In this document: piece after piece, positions 8,497-17,946 of the stretch | How positions within the stretch are numbered: position 1 is the stretch's first letter | Layout of the letters: each line of letters starts with the position of its first letter | Source of the DNA: Sporanaerobium hydrogeniformans | GTDB taxonomy: Bacteria; Bacillota; Clostridia; Lachnospirales; Cellulosilyticaceae | Direction of reading: 5' to 3' | Length of the DNA stretch: 64,000 nucleotides | Assembly: GCF_002735925.1 (NCBI RefSeq) | Contig: NZ_PEDL01000005.1 | Span: 62,001-126,000 of the forward strand | The notes under the pieces: model-generated | What the model was told of the DNA's origin: nothing | The model's input: the letters and a program-made list of their open reading frames with translations, nothing else | Databases searched by the model: none | Translations under genes and position numbers: made by a program

Positions 8497-9409
8497 AAGA
8501 CCTATTATTATTGATACAGATCCTGGTATAGATGATGCCTTAGCTATTGCAATTGCATTATATTCCAATGAACTAGATGTGAAGTTAATTACTACCGTAG
8601 CTGGTAATGTAGGAATTGATAAAACAACCTACAATGCGTTACGTTTATTAAAGTTTTTTCAGAAAGAAAATGTTCCTGTTGCAGTAGGTGCAGATAGGCC
8701 TCTTATCAGATCTTACGAAGATGCTAGCTCTGTACATGGAAAAAGTGGTATGGAAGGCTATGATTTTGAGCCGCCAACTCAAATACCTATTGAAGAAAAT
8801 GCAGTAAATGCTATGCGTAGAGTTATAATGGAAAGCAAAGAGGCCATCACTATTGTGGCAATTGGGCCATTAACCAATATTGCACTTTTGCTTAAAATTT
8901 ATCCAGAAGTAAAGAAAAACATAAAAGAAGTTGTTATGATGGGGGGAAGTGCAAGCCGTGGCAACATGGGAGTTATGTCAGAATATAATGTAGGCGTTGA
9001 TCCTGAGGCAGCCTATATTCTTTTCCATAGCGGGCTAGAAATAGCCATGGTAGGTTTAGATGTCGGTTTTAAGGCATTGGTTTTTCCAGAGGATAGTGAG
9101 GCCATTAGAACGATGAATAAAACAGGAGAAATGGCATATTGTCTGTTTAAGAAATATCGTGGTGGAAGCTTTAATACAGGCTTGAAAATATATGATAGTA
9201 CAGCTTTAGCTTATTTGCTTGCCCCTCAAATATATGAAATCGTAGAAACCTATGTTGATGTGGAACTTGCTGGTTCTATGACAGCAGGCTGTACATTAGT
9301 TGACCTAAAAGGTTATTTGAAACAACCACATAATGCTAAAGTCTGTATAGATATAAATCAGGAAAAATTCCGCGAATGGTTTAAAGAATCTATTCGTAAA
9401 TGTATTTAA
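8489..9409 (+). CDS. Inosine-uridine-type nucleoside hydrolase
   Basis: A 306-residue nucleoside hydrolase, which splits the N-glycosidic bond of nucleosides into base and ribose in the cytoplasm. The Ca2+/ribose-binding N-terminus DTDPGIDDALAIAIA is at residues 9-23, followed by GPLTNIALLL and the MMGGSASRGN ... EYNVGVDPEAA block. Near the C-terminus the motif usually read as HD-P-L-A appears as IYDSTALAYLLAP: the Asp is kept, but the His that commonly acts as proton donor is Tyr. Start ATG at 8489 lies in the end of the kinase gene behind AAGGAGGATAG. A 34-bp perfect palindrome spans its stop codon. Confidence 0.9.
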   Translation: MNKRPIIIDTDPGIDDALAIAIALYSNELDVKLITTVAGNVGIDKTTYNALRLLKFFQKENVPVAVGADRPLIRSYEDASSVHGKSGMEGYDFEPPTQIPIEENAVNAMRRVIMESKEAITIVAIGPLTNIALLLKIYPEVKKNIKEVVMMGGSASRGNMGVMSEYNVGVDPEAAYILFHSGLEIAMVGLDVGFKALVFPEDSEAIRTMNKTGEMAYCLFKKYRGGSFNTGLKIYDSTALAYLLAPQIYEIVETYVDVELAGSMTAGCTLVDLKGYLKQPHNAKVCIDINQEKFREWFKESIRKCI

Positions 9410-9424
9410 ATACATTTACGAATA
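9391..9424. repeat. 34-bp perfect palindrome over the hydrolase stop codon
   Basis: The 17 bases at 9391-9407 are exactly the reverse complement of 9408-9424. The centre is ATTTAAAT and the ends are TATTCGTAAATG and CATTTACGAATA. It covers the last codons and stop of the nucleoside hydrolase. No T-run follows, so it is not a typical terminator. Confidence 0.9.
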
Positions 9425-9480
9425 ATATGTTAAGCAACCATCAAGCTTGATATACCACAGTAGGAAGGAGGTCATTTCAT

Positions 9481-10890
9481 ATGAATAACTTTATAATGTA
9501 TAGTATTGCATTCTTATCAGTTATTGCTGTCATAGTTATGTTGATAAAAAAAATGGATTTAAAGATTACTTTATTTGCAATGGGTGTTGTATTAATGTAT
9601 ATTGCAGTATTCATGGGAAATACCATTGGTGGTGATAATTTTAAATCTTCAGGATTAACAGTTTTAGATCCCTTATTAATAGTAATTAATGAATTTAAAG
9701 CCTCATTTAATTCAGCTGGGTTTATTATTATGATTTTAGGTGGATATACTTCGTATATGTCAGCAATCAACGCCAATGAGGTTACTGTTAATACTCTGAC
9801 AAAACCCATAAAAAAGATAAAATCAGTTTATATTTTAGTTCCTGCTGTATTCTTAATAGGCAATTTGCTTTCGCTAGTTATACCAAGTGCATCGAATCTA
9901 GCTATTATTTTATTAGCTACGTTATATCCAGTACTTCGTCAAGTAGGAATGACGCCCCTTACTACAGCTGCTGTGATTGCCACAACAGCAACAGTGATGC
10001 CTACTCCTTTAGGAGGAGATAATGTAGCTATTGCTAGTGAGCTTGCTAAATATGCTGCATTTTCTGGACTAACAGTGTCTGATTATGTCTTAAAGTATCA
10101 TGCTGCTGTATCTGTACCTACCTTAATTGTTATGGCAGTAGTACATTTCTTCTGGCAAAAGTATATGGATAAAAGGACGAGAAAGCTTAATAAAGATGAG
10201 ATTGTAGTAGATGCAGTAAAAGAAATAAAGGGAGGTATATTTTTTCGTATAATATACACTCTCTTACCCATATTTCCTATTTTACTATTAATAGCTATCT
10301 ATTTACTAGATGCCTTTAGAGATGTCACAGTAAATATTAGTGTCGAACTTGCAGTGGTAGTTTCTTTTGTAGTTGCTATTATCTGTGAAGCAATCCATAA
10401 AAAGAGTATAGTTTCAGCACTTAGTAAGACGGATTTCTTTTTTAAAGGCATGGGTACTTCAATGGCAACTGTTGCTCTATTAGTGGCAGCCACAGTTTAT
10501 GTTTCAGGTCTTAAATCTATTGGGTTAATTTCATCATTACAAACTACCATGTTTGAGATTCAAGGTTCAGGATTTATACTACCACTAATTCTAGTTTGTT
10601 TAACACTATTAATTGTGTTGTTAAGTGGAAGTGGAACGGCATTATTCTATGCCTTAGTTCCTTTAATGATGCCATTAGCTATGGCGGCAAATATAAATGC
10701 TTTAGCGATAACAATACCTATGGCATTAGCAGGAAATATTATAAGGGCAGTATCTCCTGTAGCAGCAGTTATTATGATTGTTGCAGGTACTGTTAAGATT
10801 AGTCCTCTAGATCTTGTTAAACGGACTTCAGTGCCAATGATTACTGGTATTCTATTTATGTTTGTTTTATCCATGATCTTATTTTTATAG
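9481..10890 (+). CDS. DcuC-family membrane carrier, copy 2
   Basis: A 469-residue membrane protein homologous to the carrier at 5583. Shared segments include GNLLSLVIPSASNLA, TTATVMPTPLGGDNV and NIIRAVSPVAAVIMIVAG. It is slightly longer, mainly around residues 180-195. It begins 71 bases after the hydrolase, behind a strong GGAAGGAGGTCATTTCAT ribosome site. Two diverged carriers in one locus could divide nucleoside uptake and base export, or take different substrates; the sequence does not decide. The dicarboxylate specificity of the family name should not be assumed here. Confidence 0.8.
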   Translation: MNNFIMYSIAFLSVIAVIVMLIKKMDLKITLFAMGVVLMYIAVFMGNTIGGDNFKSSGLTVLDPLLIVINEFKASFNSAGFIIMILGGYTSYMSAINANEVTVNTLTKPIKKIKSVYILVPAVFLIGNLLSLVIPSASNLAIILLATLYPVLRQVGMTPLTTAAVIATTATVMPTPLGGDNVAIASELAKYAAFSGLTVSDYVLKYHAAVSVPTLIVMAVVHFFWQKYMDKRTRKLNKDEIVVDAVKEIKGGIFFRIIYTLLPIFPILLLIAIYLLDAFRDVTVNISVELAVVVSFVVAIICEAIHKKSIVSALSKTDFFFKGMGTSMATVALLVAATVYVSGLKSIGLISSLQTTMFEIQGSGFILPLILVCLTLLIVLLSGSGTALFYALVPLMMPLAMAANINALAITIPMALAGNIIRAVSPVAAVIMIVAGTVKISPLDLVKRTSVPMITGILFMFVLSMILFL

Positions 10891-10958
10891 AATAGACTTT
10901 TCTTGTATTTGCGTGTTAATATATATTGTAAAGGGTTTTAAATTTGGAGGTTGCACAA

Positions 10959-11972
10959 ATGAAGGTTACAATTAAAGATATTGCACGAGAAGCAGGAGTG
11001 AGTGTAGCAGCAGTTTCTTTGGTACTAAACCAAAAGGATTGTAGAATTGCTGAAGAAACAAAGAAAAGGATAATAGAGGTTGCAAGAAAATACAATTATA
11101 CAGTTAATCAACAAGCGAGAAGTTTAGTGACAAAAAAATCAAATGTAATTGGCTTAATTATTCCAGATATAGAAAACATATTCTTTTCATCCTTGTCTAA
11201 GAAAATAGAAGAATATTGTCGTAGAAAAGGGTATGCTATAATGATTGTAATCTCTGATGAAAATCCAAAGGAAGATATTGAATTATTACATTTACTTGTT
11301 TCTAGGGGTGTAGATGGTATTCTTTATACACCCAGTAATGGGAATGAGCAGGATTATGAAAAAATTAGAAAGTATTTAAGTTCACTTCCTATTCCTTATG
11401 TAATGGTAGATCGATATTTAGATAATATAGAGTGCAATAAAGTGTATATTGATAATATAAATGGTTCTTTACAAGCAATAGAGATGCTAATAAAAAATGG
11501 ACATACAAAAATTGGGTGTATAGGTTATGCAGTTTCCAAATCTGTTACTTATTCACGTGTTACAGGCTATAAAGAGGCCATGAAACAATTCGGTTTGCCT
11601 GTGAATGAAAAATATATTTATGATGGGCAATATAAAGTTATTGGTGGGTATCATGCAGGTAAGGAGATTGTGAATAGTGATTTAACCGCTGTATTTATTT
11701 GCAACGATATGATGACACTTGGTTTTTTGAAATATTTAAGTGAATGTGGCAAAAAAGTTCCTAATGATTATTCTATTATTAGCTATGATAATACGCTACA
11801 TAATTTTGTAGTATCCCCTAAAATTACAACAATAGATCAAGATTTAGGTGAGTTAGCAAAAAACGCATGTCAATTATTATTTAAAAATATTAGTAATAAA
11901 AATACGAATCCAGAAGTTATTTGCTTATATCCTCAATTACTTATAAATGAAAGTGTGAAAAAGATAAATTAA
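10959..11972 (+). CDS. LacI/GalR-family transcriptional regulator
   Basis: A 337-residue LacI-family repressor. The N-terminal helix-turn-helix TIKDIAREAGVSVAAVSLVL (residues 3-22) is followed by the hinge and a periplasmic-binding-protein-like ligand domain (NVIGLIIPDIENIFFSSL; IGCIGYAVSKSVTYSRVTGY; TTIDQDLGELAKNA). The ATG at 10959 has GGAGG at 10947; the in-frame TTG at 10944 overlaps that ribosome site and is rejected. It is the last gene of the nucleoside locus and the obvious candidate to bind the two AAACGTTT sites at 5466 and 5531, with ribose or a nucleoside as inducer (inference). Confidence 0.93.
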   Translation: MKVTIKDIAREAGVSVAAVSLVLNQKDCRIAEETKKRIIEVARKYNYTVNQQARSLVTKKSNVIGLIIPDIENIFFSSLSKKIEEYCRRKGYAIMIVISDENPKEDIELLHLLVSRGVDGILYTPSNGNEQDYEKIRKYLSSLPIPYVMVDRYLDNIECNKVYIDNINGSLQAIEMLIKNGHTKIGCIGYAVSKSVTYSRVTGYKEAMKQFGLPVNEKYIYDGQYKVIGGYHAGKEIVNSDLTAVFICNDMMTLGFLKYLSECGKKVPNDYSIISYDNTLHNFVVSPKITTIDQDLGELAKNACQLLFKNISNKNTNPEVICLYPQLLINESVKKIN

Positions 11973-11984
11973 GAATTTATATAT

Positions 11985-12032
11985 ATAAGGGAGTATAGAA
12001 AACGAATCAGCTCGTTTTTTATACTCCCTTAT
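11985..12032. terminator. Long hairpin terminator after the LacI gene
   Basis: A 21-bp stem with one G-U pair (11985-12005 with 12012-12032) closes on loop ATCAGC. The right arm contains TTTTTT. It lies between convergent genes and probably stops transcription from the nucleoside locus; the inner part alone (AAAACGA/TCGTTTT plus TT) also looks like a terminator. Confidence 0.75.
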
Positions 12033-12106
12033 GTTATATTATTATATTCCCACTTTAGTAACTAGTCTTATAAATAAAGGCCTTAAAAAAGCTTAATGAT
12101 AGGAAT

Positions 12107-13345
12107 CTATGGGGTAGACTGTTTTTGACAATAGCAATCAATGGCGTGAGCGACACGCTTAGCCGCTACCACTGCATCAATAACGGTTTTAGCGCCACTA
12201 ACTACATCTCCACAGGCAAAGACACCTTCTTTAGTGGTATGCCCTACTTCATCGGTAACTAAAAGACCATAGCGCGTTTGAAGTGAAGAAGAAGTAGAAA
12301 CAATATTAGTTTGAGGAACCTGGCTGATAGCAATAATAATGGTATCACAAGTGAAAAGTTTTTCAGAATGAAGGATTTGTTCCAAAACAAACGACCCATC
12401 TTCTTGTAACACTTCCCGAGTGTCTGCTAGGATAATTCCTTTATCTGTAATTTCTAAAGGCGTTTTATAAAAGTTAAAATGTACCCCGTCTTGTTTGGTA
12501 TGGGTAATCTCAGCTTGTGTAGCCGTCATAGTTTCCTCACCACGACGATAACAAATAGTAACTTCTGAAGCACCATAATATTTTGCGCTACGAGCAGCAT
12601 CCATAGCTACATTACCTGCACCAATAACACAAACTTTTTCACCTAAATGATAGGTAGATGGATTTTTTAAATAGTCAATGGCATAGAGGGCGTTGCCAAG
12701 GGTTTCTCCTTTAATACCTAATGTCTTTGGATTCCAAACACCTGTACCAATAAAAATAGCATTATATCCATCAAAAAGGAGTTTATCCAGTGTGATAATA
12801 GGCCCTACTAAGGTATTATGTTTGATTTTAACACCTAATTGAAGAAGCTTTTGCTCAAGTTGCTCAATAAGAGTGCGAGGCAAGCGAAATTCGGGTATAC
12901 CATAGGTTAGCACGCCACCGATACGATCACGCATTTCAAAAAGAGTAATATCATAACCTTTTTGAGCTAATGTGATAGCAATAGTAAGTCCAGCAGGTCC
13001 AGAGCCAACGATGGCTATTTTAAAACCATTTTTAGGTGCGCGTGTTATAGTAAGTTCTTCTAAATAGCGCTTAGAAATGAATTCTTCAATAGTGTGGAAG
13101 GCAACAGGCTCACCTTTAATACCTTTAATGCAAGCTCCTTTACATTGATGTTCATGGGGGCAAACAATAGCACAAATAGCCGAGAGAGGATTGTTATTGA
13201 AAAGAAGTTCACCTGCTTCATGAATCTGTCCTTCTTGGAACAAATGAATAATCTCTGGAATAGGTGTACGAATAGGGCAGTGTATCTGACAACGGGCATT
13301 TTTACATTTTAAACAACGGTTAGCTTCAGTAGATAAATTAATCAT
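12107..13345 (-). CDS. GltD-like FAD/NADPH oxidoreductase with Fe-S N-terminus
   Basis: A 412-residue flavoprotein like the small subunit of glutamate synthase and related NADPH-dependent subunits. Two Cys clusters at the N-terminus (CLKCKNARCQIHCP, residues 11-24; CAIVCPHEHQCKGAC, about 58-72) should hold [4Fe-4S] centres. Next come the FAD Rossmann motif VGSGPAGLTIA (about 113), RIGGVLTYGIPEFRLP, and the NADPH motif VIGAGNVAMDAARSA (about 232-246). CGDVVSGAKTVIDAV near the end closes the FAD site. No large glutamate-synthase subunit or other partner lies nearby, so the physiological acceptor is unknown. Start ATG follows AAAGGAGAC; a consensus promoter lies upstream. Confidence 0.88.
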   Translation of the reverse strand: MINLSTEANRCLKCKNARCQIHCPIRTPIPEIIHLFQEGQIHEAGELLFNNNPLSAICAIVCPHEHQCKGACIKGIKGEPVAFHTIEEFISKRYLEELTITRAPKNGFKIAIVGSGPAGLTIAITLAQKGYDITLFEMRDRIGGVLTYGIPEFRLPRTLIEQLEQKLLQLGVKIKHNTLVGPIITLDKLLFDGYNAIFIGTGVWNPKTLGIKGETLGNALYAIDYLKNPSTYHLGEKVCVIGAGNVAMDAARSAKYYGASEVTICYRRGEETMTATQAEITHTKQDGVHFNFYKTPLEITDKGIILADTREVLQEDGSFVLEQILHSEKLFTCDTIIIAISQVPQTNIVSTSSSLQTRYGLLVTDEVGHTTKEGVFACGDVVSGAKTVIDAVVAAKRVAHAIDCYCQKQSTP

Positions 13346-13392
13346 AAAGTGTGTCTCCTTTGATGTCTCTTATGAATGTCTAAGTTGGGTTT

Positions 13393-13421
13393 ATTATAAG
13401 GGGGAACAGATAAATGTTCAA
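13393..13421 (-). promoter_or_regulatory. Promoter of the GltD-like gene
   Basis: On the minus strand -35 TTGAAC (13421-13416), a 17-bp spacer and -10 TATAAT (13398-13393) form a near-consensus sigma-A promoter about 50 bases before the start codon. Confidence 0.75.
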
Positions 13422-13471
13422 GAATTGATAATTATTAAACAGAGTTTTTTTCATTTTTTAGGGGCGAATGC

Positions 13472-16400
13472 TTGTTATCTCTCTTAAAAACACATACAAT
13501 AAAAGAAATAGACACAAGTAAGTACATGGAAGATATGTGGGTGAAAAAGATGGAAGTTGTAGCAAAAGCTTTTTTTGAAGTATTAACAGAATTAAAGGTA
13601 AAAGAAGACTTAGGAAATCTCTTTAAGCAAGTAGAGGTGGAGGAAGTCTTTTTAAATCAAAGTGAAAGGGCTCTTACTTTTAGGCTATGTAGTAAACACC
13701 TTATTCATCAAAAGCAAGTTAAAAAAATGGAGGCACAAATTAAAAAACAAGTTTTTCCAACTACTCCCATTTGCATTCACCTTTTAATGCAATACAATTT
13801 GCCAAAGGAAATGTCACTTGAGGGAATCATAGAAGATTATAAAGAAAGCTTGCTTTTTGAAATTATGGAATATAGTCCCTCTGTTTATATGATTATTAAA
13901 AATGCCAAATGGGTAGTAAGCAGTAATACTCTGCAGCTTACTTTGGAGGAAAGCCTATGGGCACGCAAAAAGTCTCAAGGAGTACGCCAGTTTTTAGAAG
14001 AGATATTTGAAACCCGGCTAAGACGTTCACTTAATGTACAATTTGAATATTGTGTGGGAAAAGGTCCCTCTCTTATACAAGAAAATGAAGTGCGCTTAAG
14101 AAAAGAAGTAGGAAATTTAATGCAAAATTTACCCTCCAAAGAACAAGCGCTTAAAGAAGAAAAAATTCAAGAAATACCACAAGCAGCATCCAAGATGCAG
14201 CGTAGGCCAGCAGCAGATCCAGAAGTTTTCTATGGACGCAACTGTGAAGGAGCTATTACACCCATTAGTGAGATACAAGATGCTATTGGGGAGGTTGTTG
14301 TAAAAGGGAAGATTCTTGCTTTAGATACGCGTGAAATTCGCAATGAAAAAACAATTATTATCTTTGACATTACCGATTTTACAGATACCATTACTGCTAA
14401 ATGTTTTGTGAAAAATGAAGAACTTCCAGATATTTTAGAGCAACTTAAAAAAGGGAGTTTTTATTTAGTAAAAGGTGTAGCACTTTTAGATAACTTTGAT
14501 AAAGAAATTAGTTTGGGCTCTATTCAAGGCATTAAGGCCATCGCAGACTTTACTACTAAGCGGATGGATAGAAGTCCTATTAAACGTGTCGAACTGCATT
14601 TACATACAGTAATGAGCGACATGGATGCGGTGGTAGATATTCATAAAGTCATTAATCGAGCGAAGGAATGGGGGATGCCAGCTCTTGCCATTACTGATCA
14701 TGGATGTTTACAAGCTTTTCCTATTGCCAATCACTGTGTAAAAAAAGACGAGCCTTTTAAAGTGATTTATGGGGTAGAAGGTTATTTTGTAGATGATTTA
14801 AAACAACTAGTCATTGCTTCTAATAATCAAAGTTTACAAGATACTTACGTAGTGTTTGATTTAGAGACTACAGGGTTCAGTCCCACTCATCATCAGATTA
14901 TTGAGATTGGGGCAGTGAAAGTTATACAAGGAGAGATTGTAGACAGATTCAGTGCATTTGTTAATCCGAAGAGAGCTATTCCTTATGTGATTCAAGAGCT
15001 TACAGGAATTTCAGATAAGATGGTACAAGATGCCTTACCTATTGAAAATGTGTTGCCTGAGTTCTTAGACTTTTGTGAAGGAGCTGTGTTAGTAGCACAT
15101 AATGCTGATTTTGATTATAGTTTCATAGAGGTGAATGCTAAGAAACAAGGTCTTTGTGCTACCTATACAGTTGTAGATACGGTCTCCTTAGCGCGTATAC
15201 TTTTACCTAATCTTAGTAATTTTAAATTAAATACAGTGGCTAAGGCACTTGAAGTAAGTTTAGAAAATCATCATCGAGCAGTTGACGATGCCACTGCTAC
15301 AGGTGAAATATTTGTTAAATTTATAGAGAAACTTGAAGCAAAAGGAATACAAACACTGGATGAGTTAGAGCGATTAGCAAAGGCTTCACCTGAGGCAATT
15401 AAGAAAATGCCTTCTTATCATGGGATTATTTTAGTTAAGAATGAGGTAGGAAGGGTGAATCTAAATCGTCTTGTTTCAGCCGCTCATCTGGATTATTTTA
15501 ATAGGCGGCCACGTATGCCCAAGAGTTTGATTGAAAAATATCGAGAAGGGCTTATTATTGGTTCAGCCTGTGAAGCAGGTGAGCTTTTTCAGGCACTTAT
15601 TAAGGAAAAAGATGAAGCAGAATTAAGGCGTATTGTTAATTTTTATGACTATCTTGAAATTCAGCCTATTGGAAATAATAAATTTATGTTAAAAACAGAT
15701 AAATACCCTGCTGAAACAGAGGAAGATTTACGTGATTATAATCGACGGATTGTAGAATTAGGTGAAAAGTATCATAAACCTGTTGTAGCTACTTGTGATG
15801 TGCATTTTGTGGATCCAGAAGATGAAGTATATCGTCGTATTATGATGGCAGGCAAGGGCTTTAAGGATGCAGATGAACAAGCACCTTTGTATTTACGAAC
15901 TACAGATGAAATGTTAGAGGAGTTTAGTTATTTAGGAGAGGCAAAGGCAGAAGAGGTGGTCATTACCAATACGTTACTAATTAATGAACAAATTGAAAAA
16001 ATTTCTCCTGTACTTCCTGATAAATGTCCGCCTGAAATATCAGATTCAGATGCCACTTTAAAGAAAATTTGTTATGATAAAGCCCATGAAATTTATGGTC
16101 CTGATTTACCACAAGTAGTAGTCGAACGATTGGAAAGAGAGCTTAACTCCATTATTTCCAATGGCTTTGCTGTCATGTATATCATTGCACAGAAGCTTGT
16201 ATGGGATTCCAATGCACACGGTTATTTAGTTGGTTCCCGTGGCTCTGTGGGGTCTTCTTTTGCAGCAACCATGGCAGGAATTACAGAGGTTAATCCTCTT
16301 GCACCACATTATATTTGTCCAGCGTGTTATTATTCTGATTTTGACTCAGAAGCTGTTAAAGCTTATGCAGGTCGTTCGGGATGTGATATGCCCGATGCTA

Positions 16401-17929
16401 AGTGCCCAAAATGTGGACAGGATCTTTTAAAGGAAGGACATGATATTCCTTTTGAGACCTTCCTTGGCTTTGAAGGAGATAAAGAACCGGATATTGACCT
16501 AAATTTCTCAGGAGATTATCAGGCTAAAGCCCATAAATATGTAGAGGTTATTTTTGGAGAAGGTAAGGCATTCCGTGCCGGAACGATTGGTACCATGGCA
16601 GAAAAAACAGCTTTGGCTTATGTTTATAAATATTTTGAAGAACGCAATGAAACCAAGAGAAGAGCAGAGATGCGCCGATTAGCAGAAGGGTGCACAGGTG
16701 CTAAGCGAACGACTGGACAGCATCCAGGAGGAATTATTGTTGTACCACATGATAGAGAAATTTACGAATTTACAGCTATTCAGCATCCAGCAAACGATAT
16801 GAATACGCCTATTATAACGACTCACTTTGAATATCATTCCATTGACCATAACCTCTTAAAACTTGATATTTTAGGACATGATGATCCTACTATTATTCGT
16901 CGTTTAGAAGATATCACAGGAATTAATGCCAAAACAATTAAACTTGATGATAAGGATGTGATGTCTTTATTCCATAGTACGGAAGCTTTAAAAATTAACC
17001 CTAAAGACATTGGGGGCATTCCTTTAGGGTGTTTAGGTATTCCGGAGTTTGGAACAGACTTTGTTATCCAGATGCTTTTAGATGCTAAACCTCAAAGTTT
17101 TTCAGATTTGGTACGTATTTCAGGACTTTCTCATGGAACCGACGTGTGGCTAGGAAATGCTCAAACTTTAATAGAAGAAGGAAAAGGGACAATTTCCTCT
17201 GTTATTTGTACGCGTGATGATATTATGACCTATCTTATTAATCAGGGAATGGATAAGGGGCTTTCCTTTACCATTATGGAGAGTGTACGTAAAGGTAAGG
17301 GATTAAAACCTGAATGGGAAAAAGCTATGTTAGAAAAGGATGTACCAGATTGGTATATTTGGTCGTGTAAAAAAATTAAATACATGTTCCCAAAGGCTCA
17401 TGCTGCAGCCTATGTTATGATGGCGTGGCGTATTGCTTGGTATAAGATTTTCTATCCACTTGCTTATTATACAGCCTTCTTTAGTATTCGTGCATCTGCT
17501 TTTTCCTATGAATTAATGTGTCAAGGAAAGGAGCATCTAGAGTACCACATGAAGGAACTTATGAGTAAGGGAAAAGAAAATCAGACAGCAAAGGAACAAG
17601 ATACTCTAAAAGATATGCGCTTAGTGCAAGAGATGTATGCAAGAGGTTTTGAATTTGCACCTATTGATTTGGAAAAAGTAGATGATAAGCGTTTTCAAAT
17701 TATAGATGGTAAAATTATGCCTTCTCTAAGTGCGATTGATGGCTTAGGTGAAAAGGCAGCAGAAGCTATCGTACAAACTATTAAAGAGGGGCCCTTCTTA
17801 TCCAAAGATGATTTTAGGGCCCGTACAAAGGTAAGTAAAACAGTAACAGATAAAATGAGTGAACTTGGTATATTGAGTCATTTATCAGAATCGAATCAAC
17901 TTGATTTATTGGAATCATTTGGTTTTTAA
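13472..17929 (+). CDS. polC: DNA polymerase III alpha subunit, PolC type
   Basis: The 1485-residue replicative polymerase of low-GC Gram-positives. Order of parts: N-terminal domains (1-230), OB fold (about 265-365, VVVKGKILALDTREI), PHP domain start HLHTVMSDMDAVVD (about 376), inserted DEDDh proofreading exonuclease VVFDLETTGFSP (about 460) to HHRAVDDATAT, rest of PHP, zinc finger CPAC...CPKCGQD (about 950-985), polymerase core with PDIDLNFSGDYQ (about 1007) and helix-hairpin-helix near the end. The length is slightly above B. subtilis PolC. The start is TTG at 13472 with AGGGGCG upstream; the ATG at 13468 is out of frame. An uncharacterised gene follows after 17 bases. Confidence 0.96.
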   Translation: MLSLLKTHTIKEIDTSKYMEDMWVKKMEVVAKAFFEVLTELKVKEDLGNLFKQVEVEEVFLNQSERALTFRLCSKHLIHQKQVKKMEAQIKKQVFPTTPICIHLLMQYNLPKEMSLEGIIEDYKESLLFEIMEYSPSVYMIIKNAKWVVSSNTLQLTLEESLWARKKSQGVRQFLEEIFETRLRRSLNVQFEYCVGKGPSLIQENEVRLRKEVGNLMQNLPSKEQALKEEKIQEIPQAASKMQRRPAADPEVFYGRNCEGAITPISEIQDAIGEVVVKGKILALDTREIRNEKTIIIFDITDFTDTITAKCFVKNEELPDILEQLKKGSFYLVKGVALLDNFDKEISLGSIQGIKAIADFTTKRMDRSPIKRVELHLHTVMSDMDAVVDIHKVINRAKEWGMPALAITDHGCLQAFPIANHCVKKDEPFKVIYGVEGYFVDDLKQLVIASNNQSLQDTYVVFDLETTGFSPTHHQIIEIGAVKVIQGEIVDRFSAFVNPKRAIPYVIQELTGISDKMVQDALPIENVLPEFLDFCEGAVLVAHNADFDYSFIEVNAKKQGLCATYTVVDTVSLARILLPNLSNFKLNTVAKALEVSLENHHRAVDDATATGEIFVKFIEKLEAKGIQTLDELERLAKASPEAIKKMPSYHGIILVKNEVGRVNLNRLVSAAHLDYFNRRPRMPKSLIEKYREGLIIGSACEAGELFQALIKEKDEAELRRIVNFYDYLEIQPIGNNKFMLKTDKYPAETEEDLRDYNRRIVELGEKYHKPVVATCDVHFVDPEDEVYRRIMMAGKGFKDADEQAPLYLRTTDEMLEEFSYLGEAKAEEVVITNTLLINEQIEKISPVLPDKCPPEISDSDATLKKICYDKAHEIYGPDLPQVVVERLERELNSIISNGFAVMYIIAQKLVWDSNAHGYLVGSRGSVGSSFAATMAGITEVNPLAPHYICPACYYSDFDSEAVKAYAGRSGCDMPDAKCPKCGQDLLKEGHDIPFETFLGFEGDKEPDIDLNFSGDYQAKAHKYVEVIFGEGKAFRAGTIGTMAEKTALAYVYKYFEERNETKRRAEMRRLAEGCTGAKRTTGQHPGGIIVVPHDREIYEFTAIQHPANDMNTPIITTHFEYHSIDHNLLKLDILGHDDPTIIRRLEDITGINAKTIKLDDKDVMSLFHSTEALKINPKDIGGIPLGCLGIPEFGTDFVIQMLLDAKPQSFSDLVRISGLSHGTDVWLGNAQTLIEEGKGTISSVICTRDDIMTYLINQGMDKGLSFTIMESVRKGKGLKPEWEKAMLEKDVPDWYIWSCKKIKYMFPKAHAAAYVMMAWRIAWYKIFYPLAYYTAFFSIRASAFSYELMCQGKEHLEYHMKELMSKGKENQTAKEQDTLKDMRLVQEMYARGFEFAPIDLEKVDDKRFQIIDGKIMPSLSAIDGLGEKAAEAIVQTIKEGPFLSKDDFRARTKVSKTVTDKMSELGILSHLSESNQLDLLESFGF

Positions 17930-17946
17930 GAAAGGAAAGAAAGAGA

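Noticed and set aside
9477-9809. Minus-strand 110-codon open frame
   Set aside because: Antisense to the start of the second DcuC-family carrier; it has no ribosome site.
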